A DNA stretch of 64,000 nt from Nocardia colli (GTDB taxonomy: Bacteria > Actinomycetota > Actinomycetes > Mycobacteriales > Mycobacteriaceae). The position numbers and the translations under genes were made by a program. The stretch is taken from contig NZ_VXLC01000010.1 of assembly GCF_008704205.1 (NCBI RefSeq), positions 124,001-188,000 on the forward strand, read 5' to 3'. Positions 35,049 through 42,674 of the stretch are shown here, piece after piece (position 1 is the first letter of the stretch; each line of letters starts with the position of its first letter). Under the pieces are notes generated by a model, which saw only the letters and a program-made list of their open reading frames with translations, did no database searches and was not told the DNA's origin.

Positions 35049-35064
35049 ACCTCCGGAGTGAGGT
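35049..35064 (+). promoter_or_regulatory. Conserved linker hairpin 4
   Basis: ACCTC-CGGAGT-GAGGT: the terminal pair is A-T instead of G-C on both sides, a compensatory change that supports a real RNA stem. Copies 2, 4 and 5 are also each followed by GATCGAGATC (34507, 34974, 35270). Confidence 0.65.
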
Positions 35065-35144
35065 TGTTCGACATTCACCAGCCACACATTGGCAATGCTC
35101 GCCACTGCTCGTTGCAGTGGATCAATCCATAAACAGGAGGAAGA

Positions 35145-35231
35145 ATGCTGCTCCCCGGTGTTGGTAGTTTTCTCGGTGCTGCTGTCGCGGCCCTCGGTGT
35201 GATTCTGGCGATCATCATCGCGGTCGTCTAG
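35145..35231 (+). CDS. Tandem hydrophobic micropeptide, copy 5 (group B)
   Basis: Same 28-residue protein as copies 3 and 4 (MLLPGVGSFLG start); three synonymous differences plus a different stop from copy 3. AACAGGAGGAAGA precedes the ATG. It is the last copy; 48 bp later comes a strong terminator, so copies 1-5 could be one transcript. Confidence 0.8.
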   Translation: MLLPGVGSFLGAAVAALGVILAIIIAVV

Positions 35232-35279
35232 TTTGCACCCGCCCGGCTGGGCCCCTGCCTAGCTGGACAGATCGAGATC

Positions 35280-35318
35280 GTGCCGGACGCACTGCAGGCG
35301 TCCGGCACGTCTCGTTTT
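35280..35318 (+). terminator. Terminator of the micropeptide array
   Basis: Perfect 11-bp stem GTGCCGGACGC / GCGTCCGGCAC with a 7-nt loop, followed by GTCTCGTTTT. Confidence 0.85.
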
Positions 35319-35553
35319 CCGGACAGACCGCTCGTGCACTTGAACGGCCCGATGTATTGCCTGCGCGTCTGCGTGGATGACTCTTGATGTCGTAACTCGG
35401 AGAATCCCACCCGCGCTCACCCGAGGAACGGTCGCGGATCCGCGCCGCTCGGTCTCCCCGAAAATGCTTGCCGCCCTGTCGGACAACTCCGCACGCCCAC
35501 GCCGTCCGCGTACCTGCCTGTCCCGCACAGCAACTCGTACCCGGTAACGCAAA

Positions 35554-35595
35554 GGAGGACCGGGCGGCCGCGGTGCGGGCCTTACCCGGTCCTCC
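35554..35595 (-). terminator. Terminator of the mycolyltransferase gene
   Basis: GGAGGACCGGG / CCCGGTCCTCC, 11-bp perfect stem around a 20-nt GC-rich loop, 30 bp after the stop of the minus-strand gene. Between 35319 and 35553 I see no gene. Confidence 0.7.
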
Positions 35596-35624
35596 AGGAC
35601 CGTCCAGCAGCTGGTGGTAGCGGT

Positions 35625-36710
35625 TTAGGCAGGCAAGCCCATGCCGCGCGCGAGCACCGGCCAGGACGCCTTCAGCTCGTCCTGCCAGTAGCCCCACGAG
35701 TGCGTGCCGGAATCGCGCAGCGCGTAGGTCGCCGGGATACCGAGTTCGTTCAGCCGCGTCCGCAGGTTCTGCGCGCAGTTGTTGGTGGCCGCCTCGATCA
35801 TGCCGCCGATGATGATCTGATTCGCCAGCCCGCTCACGCCCGGCTGGGTATGCGGGCCATCCAGGGTGTCGTAACGACCCGGCAGGCCATTGCCCGAGGA
35901 GATGTACAGATCCGTGCCGCGCAGGCCCTCGGCATTGATATACGGATCATTGGCCAGCCATTCGGGCGATCCGGTCGGCCCCCACATGTTCTCGTGGTTG
36001 GCATTGCCGTATCCGTCGACCACGAATTTCACGAACCGGGAACCGAGCGGATCGCTGGTCTGGGCGCAGCCGCTGTATGCGGCGGCGGCTTTGTAGAGAC
36101 CCGGCTTGGCGATCGGCAGGGCGAGCACGGTGGTGGCCGAGGTGGAGATGCCGGCGATCGAATTCACGCCATTGGTGCCGAGGGCCGCGTCGATCAGCGG
36201 GGGCAGTTCCTCGGTCAGATAGGTCTTCCACTTGTTGCGCCCGAGTACCGGGTCATCCTTGATCCAGTCGGTGTAATAACTGAACATGCCACCGATCGGC
36301 AACACCAGGTTCACGTTTTTGTCCGCCATGAACTCGCGGGCATCGCTCTGCGCCTGCCAGGAGGCGATGTCGATCCCGCCGCCGGCGCCACTCAGCAGAT
36401 ACAGCGCGGGGCGCGGTACCGAAGTATCGGCGGGCAGTTGGACCTCGACCGGAAAAGTCTTGTCCATTGCCGCGGAATAAACCTGAAGTCGGATATTGCG
36501 ATCGTCCATGGACTCTGTGCCGGTTATCCGGGAACCGTCCGGAGAACTGACCGAAGTGTTCACGAGTTTCGCATCGGCGCTCGGATCGGCCGCGGCCGTC
36601 GATACACCCAGTGTGGTCATAGCGCAGGCGATCAGTCCGGACGCCGCGATGGTGGCTACGGAACGTGATCTGCGGGAGTTGTGCGCTTCTGCGTTTACGC
36701 TCCAATTCAT
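35625..36710 (-). CDS. Secreted mycolyltransferase-like protein (antigen 85 family)
   Basis: A 361-aa exported protein. The signal peptide has a basic region (NSRRSRS) and a hydrophobic core ending TAAADP. The family pattern is intact: PALYLLSGAGGGIDIASW, NLVLPIGGMFSYYTDW, the nucleophile region SIAGISTSATTVL, HENMWGPTGSPEWL, and the histidine in DSGTHSWGYWQDEL. The elbow is GISTSA rather than the GLSMGG seen in the paralogue at 19352, so activity or specificity may differ. ATG 36710 is used; GTG 36728 is possible; neither has a ribosome site. It faces the micropeptide array. Confidence 0.88.
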   Translation of the reverse strand: MNWSVNAEAHNSRRSRSVATIAASGLIACAMTTLGVSTAAADPSADAKLVNTSVSSPDGSRITGTESMDDRNIRLQVYSAAMDKTFPVEVQLPADTSVPRPALYLLSGAGGGIDIASWQAQSDAREFMADKNVNLVLPIGGMFSYYTDWIKDDPVLGRNKWKTYLTEELPPLIDAALGTNGVNSIAGISTSATTVLALPIAKPGLYKAAAAYSGCAQTSDPLGSRFVKFVVDGYGNANHENMWGPTGSPEWLANDPYINAEGLRGTDLYISSGNGLPGRYDTLDGPHTQPGVSGLANQIIIGGMIEAATNNCAQNLRTRLNELGIPATYALRDSGTHSWGYWQDELKASWPVLARGMGLPA

Positions 36711-37050
36711 AGGACAAGCTTTTAGCACGTCGCGAGTACGGTTCGTGCGGCGACACGATGTAATGTCCGAATTACGTAGAATGCCTTACGAACTGGTCAG
36801 TTGACATGCGGCCGTATCGGTTCCCGCCATGGGGCGCAACGATGTTCGACGCGCCAACGGTCCCTGACCTGTCCGTACGGAAATAATTCGAGCGATCCGC
36901 CCATGTCCGGCAGGCAAATGGAGCTCGGCGAATGCGGGGTGAACGTGCGCTTACCGGACGTGGCCGGAGGCTCGCGGAATTCCTTGGGTACCATCACCGC
37001 CGGGGTATTCAGCCCCGAACATCCGATCGAGCTCTCCGAAGGGTGAATTC
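36711..37050. promoter_or_regulatory. Divergent control region with palindrome
   Basis: 340 bp without a gene between a mycolyltransferase and a haem-binding-type gene. GTAAT-GTCCGA-ATTAC (36760-36775) is a perfect 5-bp inverted repeat close to the mycolyltransferase start, and ACGTAG..TTACG follows. TTGACA at 36801 could be a -35 for rightward transcription, though no good -10 is at the right distance. Confidence 0.4.
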
Positions 37051-37440
37051 ATGAAGATGCTCAACCCGCGTTACGCCTTCGCCTCTCTCGCCATCAGCGG
37101 GATCGCCGCAGGTGCTTCGTTGTTCGGAACGGGAATTGCGTCGGCGGATATGATCGGCGATCTGTCACCGCTGCTCACCTCGCAGTGCTCCTTCACGCAA
37201 ATCGACGCCGCGATCCACGCGGAACTGCCGGAGATGGCCGCGCGCCTGGACGCCTCGCCGATGCAGAAGGGCATGCTGAAGATGGCCTACGAGGTCGCGC
37301 CGGAAATGCGGGCGAACACGCTGCAGCAGCTGGTCGGCCAGAAGCTGACCAACGGCCTGGACCAGGCGATGGGTGAGAGCCCGGACCTCGGCGCCAAGAT
37401 GGGCCGGGTCGGCGCGACCTGCGACACGTACGCCCAGTAG
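37051..37440 (+). CDS. Secreted haemophore-related protein (MHB family)
   Basis: A 129-aa exported protein: signal peptide ending IASAD, then an all-helical mature part of about 97 residues with two cysteines (CSFTQIDAAIHAEL and GATCDTYAQ) and the MHB-like motif ELPEMAARLDASP. Members include the haem-binding protein Rv0203 of M. tuberculosis, but many lack proven haem binding, and no MmpL partner gene is near. ATG at 37051 has AAGGGTG upstream. Confidence 0.82.
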   Translation: MKMLNPRYAFASLAISGIAAGASLFGTGIASADMIGDLSPLLTSQCSFTQIDAAIHAELPEMAARLDASPMQKGMLKMAYEVAPEMRANTLQQLVGQKLTNGLDQAMGESPDLGAKMGRVGATCDTYAQ

Positions 37441-37602
37441 TTCCGCTCCACCAGTAGTACCGAGCAGCAGCAGGATGACTTAGCGGATGACTTAGCAGGT
37501 AGTAGGTGGGCAGGTCGGCGTTCGCGCCTGGCGGGGACGCCACCGGCCCTGCCCTGATCAGCACCTTCCGCGCACAAGATCACCTGACCCTAGGATCGCA
37601 GC

Positions 37603-38898
37603 ATGCCCGTTTCCACCACTGCTGCCACGGCCACCGGGTTGTGCGCGTTCATCGACGAGTCGCCCTCGCCCTTCCACGTCTGCCGCACGCTGGCCGCCGA
37701 ATTGGACGCCAACGGCTTCACCCGGCTCGACGAATCGGCGTCGTGGCCAGCGGACGGCCCGAGCAAGCATTACGTGGTGCGCGGCGCCTCGCTGATCGCG
37801 TGGGCGAGTGCGGACGCCGCGGGCGTGACCCCGTTCCGGGTGGTCGGCGCACACACCGACAGCCCGAACCTGCGGGTCAAGCAGCATCCCGATCTGACCT
37901 CGGCCGGCTGGCAGCTGGTCGGCCTGGAACCCTACGGCGGCGCGTGGCTCAATTCCTGGCTGGATCGCGAGCTCGGCCTCTCCGGCCGGCTCAGCGTGCG
38001 GGATGGAAACACGGTGCGGGAGAAGCTGGTTCGCATCGACGAGCCGATCCTGCGGGTGCCGCAGCTGGCCATTCACCTGTCCGACGACCGCAAGGGCGTC
38101 ACGCTGGATCCGCAGCGGCACGTCAACGCGGTGTGGGGGGTCGGCGGCGAGCCGCGCTCGTTCCTCGCCTTCGTGGCCGAGCACGCGGAGGTCGATCCGG
38201 CCGCGCTGCTCGGCTGGGAACTGATGACGCACGATCTCGCGCCGAGCCGGATCGTCGGCCGCGACCAGGATCTGGTCAGCGCGCCCCGGCTGGACAACCA
38301 GGGCACCTGCTACGCGGGCCTGCACGCCTTCCTCGCCGCGAGCGCGGAACCGGGCGCGGCCATTCCGGTGTTCGCCACCTTCGACCACGAGGAGGTCGGC
38401 AGCCAGTCCGATCGCGGCGCCCAGTCCGATCTGCTGCCGACCGTGCTGGAGCGGATCGTGCTGTCCCGCGGTGGCGACCGGTCCGAATACTTTGCGGCGC
38501 TTGCCGGTTCGGTCTGCGCCTCCGGCGACATGGCGCACGCGACGCATCCCAACTACGCCGAGCGGCACGAGCCCGCGCACCGGATCCAGGTGAACGGCGG
38601 GCCGGTGCTCAAGGTCAACCAGAACCTGCGCTACGCCACCGACGCCGTCGGCGCGGGCGCGTTCGCGCTGGCCTGTGCGCAGGCCGGAGTTCCGTTGCAG
38701 CGCTACGTGCATCGCGCCGATCTGCCGTGCGGATCGACCATCGGGCCGATGACCGCCGCGGGCACCGGCATGACGACGGTCGACGTGGGCGCGGCCCAGC
38801 TGGCCATGCATTCGGCGCGCGAAATGATGGGCGCCGCGGACGTCGCGGCCTATGCCGCGGCGCTGGCCGCTTTCCTCACGCCCGCCGTCACCGGGTGA
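37603..38898 (+). CDS. apeB: M18 family aspartyl aminopeptidase
   Basis: Zinc aminopeptidase of 431 aa, cytosolic, removing N-terminal residues (aspartate/glutamate in well-studied members). Key pieces: FIDESPSPFHVCRTL, VVGAHTDSPNLRVK (metal ligand), APRLDNQGTCYAG, FDHEEVGSQSDRGA (catalytic and metal glutamates), AHATHPNYAERHEP. ATG at 37603 follows TAGGAT with a 6-bp spacer. Its 3' end overlaps the convergent GT87 gene by 49 bp. It matches the M18 gene before purL in M. tuberculosis (Rv0800). Confidence 0.94.
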   Translation: MPVSTTAATATGLCAFIDESPSPFHVCRTLAAELDANGFTRLDESASWPADGPSKHYVVRGASLIAWASADAAGVTPFRVVGAHTDSPNLRVKQHPDLTSAGWQLVGLEPYGGAWLNSWLDRELGLSGRLSVRDGNTVREKLVRIDEPILRVPQLAIHLSDDRKGVTLDPQRHVNAVWGVGGEPRSFLAFVAEHAEVDPAALLGWELMTHDLAPSRIVGRDQDLVSAPRLDNQGTCYAGLHAFLAASAEPGAAIPVFATFDHEEVGSQSDRGAQSDLLPTVLERIVLSRGGDRSEYFAALAGSVCASGDMAHATHPNYAERHEPAHRIQVNGGPVLKVNQNLRYATDAVGAGAFALACAQAGVPLQRYVHRADLPCGSTIGPMTAAGTGMTTVDVGAAQLAMHSAREMMGAADVAAYAAALAAFLTPAVTG

Positions 38899-40169
38899 TA
38901 GGTCGCCACCGCGACGACGAACACCGCGAGGGTGGCGAGGACGTAACTGCTGCCGATGAGCTGTTGCCACCAGGCCCAGCCGAGTTCCTTGTCCTCGGAG
39001 TGCGGCAGCAGCCATTGCGGCCCGATGATGAACATGACGGTCAGCAGCCCGACCGAGCCGAGGAACAGCGGGCTGCGCCGGCCGCGCACGATCGCGTCCG
39101 CGGTCACCACCAGCGCGGGCGCGATCCACACCCAGTGGTGCGACCAGGAGACCGGCGAAACCAGCAGCACCGCCGCGGCATTCACCAGCAGCGCGGCCAC
39201 GTTCGCGCCCGCCTCGATCAGCCTGCGCATCCAGATCGCGGCCAGCCCGATCGCCACCAGCGACAGCGCGATCCAGAGCACGGTGGCCACCGAGTCGGCG
39301 ACGCCCAGCCGGAAGGTCAGGCCCTTGATCGACTGGTTGCCGGCGAAGTACGGCGGCCCGATCCGGCCGGTGTCGGCCAGGGTGTGGAACCAGTACTCGG
39401 CCGAATCACTCGGGAACAGCAGGAAACCCAGGCCTACCGCGCCGATCGCGGAGACGACCAGCGTGCCCGCGGCCTTCCAGTCTTTGCGCAGCAGGAAGTA
39501 CAGCAGGTACCCGCCAGGGATCAGCTTCACCGACACCGCGATGCCGATCAGCATGCCGCGCGGCCAGAAGGGCTTGCGCACCAGGCAATCCAGCGTGATG
39601 GCGGCCATCAGCACCAGGTTGATCTGGCCGAAACCGAAGGTCTGGCGCAGCGGTTCGAACGTTTGCAGCAGCGCGACCGCGCCGATCACGATCGTCACGA
39701 CGGTGACCCGGGGCAGCTCGGGCCGGATCCGCGCGAGTACCACCCACAGCGTCGCGCCCAGGCTGGCCAGCGAGGTCACCAGGACCAGCACCTCGGCCAC
39801 CGGCAGCGGGATCAGCGCGAGCGGCGCGAAGAACAGCGCGGCCAGCGGGGGATAGGTGAACGGCAGTCCGATGCCCGCGACCGGCGGCATCGGCCCGTAC
39901 AGCTCGCCGTCGTCCAGCCAGACCCGGGCGCCGTTGCGGTACACCTGCAGATCGATATAGCCGGACCACCAGTGGACCAGTAGCGAGAGCACCGCCGACG
40001 CGGCGAACAGGCCGATCGCGGCCAGCAGCCAGTGCAGCTGCTCGCGCGAGAGTGGAACGCGCCCGGACGCGGCGGGTTCGGCGGCGGTCGGTTCGGCGGA
40101 CGCACCGCCGGTCAGGTTCTTCGAGGCAACCGGCTCAGCGGAATCCGCAACCCCCGATCGTTCGTTCAC
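38850..40169 (-). CDS. GT87-type membrane mannosyltransferase
   Basis: A 439-aa polytopic membrane protein (about 10 helices) of the GT87 family, which use polyprenyl-phosphate-mannose to build phosphatidylinositol mannosides or lipoarabinomannan in this order. Landmarks: YIDLQVYRNGARVWLDDGELY (acidic residue in the first loop), LPFTYPPLAALFFAPL, FGFGQINLVLMA, VKLIPGGYLLYFLL, NQSIKGL, SWSHHWVW. GTG at 40169 follows TACTCT with a 6-bp spacer; an open frame continues far upstream across purL but is only its antisense shadow. Confidence 0.88.
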   Translation of the reverse strand: MNERSGVADSAEPVASKNLTGGASAEPTAAEPAASGRVPLSREQLHWLLAAIGLFAASAVLSLLVHWWSGYIDLQVYRNGARVWLDDGELYGPMPPVAGIGLPFTYPPLAALFFAPLALIPLPVAEVLVLVTSLASLGATLWVVLARIRPELPRVTVVTIVIGAVALLQTFEPLRQTFGFGQINLVLMAAITLDCLVRKPFWPRGMLIGIAVSVKLIPGGYLLYFLLRKDWKAAGTLVVSAIGAVGLGFLLFPSDSAEYWFHTLADTGRIGPPYFAGNQSIKGLTFRLGVADSVATVLWIALSLVAIGLAAIWMRRLIEAGANVAALLVNAAAVLLVSPVSWSHHWVWIAPALVVTADAIVRGRRSPLFLGSVGLLTVMFIIGPQWLLPHSEDKELGWAWWQQLIGSSYVLATLAVFVVAVATYHPVTAGVRKAASAAA

Positions 40170-40379
40170 GGGCCCAGAGTATCTGTGACCGTGGTGTGAC
40201 CCCCGTCGGCGCGCGCGATCCCGCCCGCGGCCTGTGACCTCGCGCACAGGAATACGGCGAACCGGGCGGGATGCCGATGCGCCACGCTGCCCATCGACCG
40301 CCACAGCTAAACTTCCAGGCGAATCCCCAGCTTCGCGTTCCCGGCCCGACCGGATCATGTCGAAAGGACGCTGTATCCC

Positions 40380-42674
40380 GTGACTTCGCAGGTCGACACC
40401 GTCAGCGCAGCCGCAGCAACTCCCGACGTGCCGCAACCCTATAAAGAGCTGGGTCTGAAGGACGACGAGTACGCCCGCATCAAGAAAATTCTCGGCCGTC
40501 GGCCGACCGACGCCGAACTGGCGATGTACTCGGTGATGTGGAGCGAGCACTGCTCCTACAAGTCGTCGAAGGTGCACCTGCGCTACTTCGGCCAGACCAC
40601 CACCGAGGAGATGCGCTCCTCGATGCTGGCCGGCATCGGCGAGAACGCGGGCGTGGTCGACATCGGCGACGGCTGGGCCGTCACCTTCAAGGTGGAGAGC
40701 CACAACCACCCGTCCTATGTCGAGCCGTATCAGGGCGCGGCGACCGGCGTCGGCGGCATCGTGCGCGACATCATGGCGATGGGCGCCCGGCCGATCGCGG
40801 TCATGGATCAGCTGCGCTTCGGCGCGGCGGACGCGGCCGACACCCGGCGCGTGGTCGACGGTGTGGTGCGCGGCGTGGGCGGTTACGGCAACTCGCTCGG
40901 CCTGCCGAACATCGGTGGCGAGACCGTGTTCGACCCGTCCTACCAAGGCAATCCGCTGGTGAACGCGCTGTGCGCGGGCGTGATGCGGGTCGAGGACCTG
41001 CACCTGGCCTTCGCCTCCGGCACCGGCAACAAGATCATTCTGTTCGGCGCGCGCACCGGCCTGGACGGCATCGGCGGCGTCTCCGTGCTGGCCTCGGACA
41101 CCTTCTCCGGGGACGAGTCCGGCACCGGCCGCAAGAAGCTGCCCAGCGTGCAGGTCGGCGACCCGTTCACCGAGAAGGTGCTCATCGAGTGCTGTCTCGA
41201 GCTGTACGCGGCCAAGCTGGTGGTCGGCATCCAGGACCTCGGCGGCGCCGGGCTGTCCTGTGCCACTTCCGAACTCGCGGCCGCCGGCGACGGCGGCATG
41301 CACATCGACCTGGAAAAGGTGCCGATGCGCGCCACCGGGATGAACCCGGCCGAGGTGCTCTCCAGCGAATCGCAGGAGCGCATGTGCGCCGTGGTCACCC
41401 CGGAGAACGTGGATGCGTTCATGGCGGTGTGTCGCAAGTGGGACACCCTGGCCACGGTGATCGGCGAGGTCACCGACGGTGACCGCCTGGTCATCACCTG
41501 GCACGGCGAGACCGTGGTCGACGTGCCGCCGCGCACCGTCGCGCACGAGGGCCCGGTGTACGAGCGCCCGGTGCAGCGTCCGGACGAGCAGGACGCGCTG
41601 ATCGCGGACAGCACCGACAAGCTGGCCCGCCCGAAGACCGGCGACGAACTGCGCGCGACCCTGTTGCAGATGCTGGCCAGCCCGCAGCTGTGCAGCCGCA
41701 AGTGGATCACCGAGCAGTACGACCGCTACGTGCGCGGCAACACGGTGCTCGCCGAGCACGCGGACGCGGGCGTCATCCGGATCGACGAGGAGACCGGCCT
41801 CGGCATCGCGCTGGCCACCGACGCGTCCGGTCGCTACACCAAGCTGGATCCGTACACCGGCGCGCAGCTCGCGCTGGCCGAGGCCTTCCGCAATGTCGCC
41901 ACCACCGGCGCCACCCCGAAGGCGGTCACCAACTGCCTGAACTTCGGTTCGCCAGAGGATCCGGGCGTGATGTGGCAGTTCCAGCAGGCCGTGCGCGGCC
42001 TCGCGGACGGCTGTGTGGCGCTTGGCATTCCGGTTACCGGCGGCAACGTCAGCTTCTACAACCAGACCGGGCAGACCGCCATCCTGCCGACCCCGGTGGT
42101 CGGCGTGCTCGGCGTGATCGACGACGTGCACCGGCGCATCCCGACCGGGCTCGGCCTGGAGCCGGGGGAGACGCTGATCCTGCTCGGCGATACCCGCGAC
42201 GAATTCGGCGGCTCCATCTGGTCGCAGGTCGTGCACGATCACCTCGGCGGTGTGCCGCCGGTGGTCGACTTCGCCCGCGAGCAGCTGCTGGCCGAGGTGC
42301 TCACCGCGGGTTCGCGCGACGGCATGATCAGTGCCGCGCACGACCTTTCGGAGGGCGGGCTGATCCAGACCGTCGTCGAGGCGGCGCTGGCCGGCGAAAC
42401 CGGTTGCCGGGTGCTGCTGCCCGAGGATGCCGATCCGTTCGTGACGCTGTTCTCCGAGTCCGCCGGTCGCGTGCTGGTCGCGGTGCCGCGTTCGGAGGAG
42501 ACCCGGTTCACTAAGATGTGCACCGCCCGCGGCCTGCCGTGGACGCGTATCGGCGTGGTCGACCAGGGCACGGATTCGGTCGAGGTGCAAGGACAGTTCT
42601 CCGTCCCCATGGACGAGCTGCGGGCCGCGCACGAGGGCACGCTGCCGAAGTTGTTCGGGGCAAGCGCGATCTGA
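40380..42674 (+). CDS. purL: Phosphoribosylformylglycinamidine synthase, large subunit
   Basis: ATP-dependent subunit, 764 aa, of the PurS/PurQ/PurL complex making FGAM from FGAR. It has WSEHCSYKSSKVHL, SHNHPSYVEPYQGAATGVGG, ALCAGVMRVEDL, GARTGLDGIGG, FGSPEDPGVMWQF, VTGGNVSFYNQT and SAAHDLSEGGL. The small-form length fits the presence of separate purS and purQ. GTG at 40380 with AAAGGA 11 nt upstream. It shares one base with the next start (TGATG). Confidence 0.97.
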   Translation: MTSQVDTVSAAAATPDVPQPYKELGLKDDEYARIKKILGRRPTDAELAMYSVMWSEHCSYKSSKVHLRYFGQTTTEEMRSSMLAGIGENAGVVDIGDGWAVTFKVESHNHPSYVEPYQGAATGVGGIVRDIMAMGARPIAVMDQLRFGAADAADTRRVVDGVVRGVGGYGNSLGLPNIGGETVFDPSYQGNPLVNALCAGVMRVEDLHLAFASGTGNKIILFGARTGLDGIGGVSVLASDTFSGDESGTGRKKLPSVQVGDPFTEKVLIECCLELYAAKLVVGIQDLGGAGLSCATSELAAAGDGGMHIDLEKVPMRATGMNPAEVLSSESQERMCAVVTPENVDAFMAVCRKWDTLATVIGEVTDGDRLVITWHGETVVDVPPRTVAHEGPVYERPVQRPDEQDALIADSTDKLARPKTGDELRATLLQMLASPQLCSRKWITEQYDRYVRGNTVLAEHADAGVIRIDEETGLGIALATDASGRYTKLDPYTGAQLALAEAFRNVATTGATPKAVTNCLNFGSPEDPGVMWQFQQAVRGLADGCVALGIPVTGGNVSFYNQTGQTAILPTPVVGVLGVIDDVHRRIPTGLGLEPGETLILLGDTRDEFGGSIWSQVVHDHLGGVPPVVDFAREQLLAEVLTAGSRDGMISAAHDLSEGGLIQTVVEAALAGETGCRVLLPEDADPFVTLFSESAGRVLVAVPRSEETRFTKMCTARGLPWTRIGVVDQGTDSVEVQGQFSVPMDELRAAHEGTLPKLFGASAI

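Noticed and set aside
34105..35320. CRISPR array as an explanation of the regular repeats
   Set aside because: Repeats are 87-bp coding units with synonymous drift and variable 126-195 bp linkers, with no cas genes; not a repeat-spacer structure.
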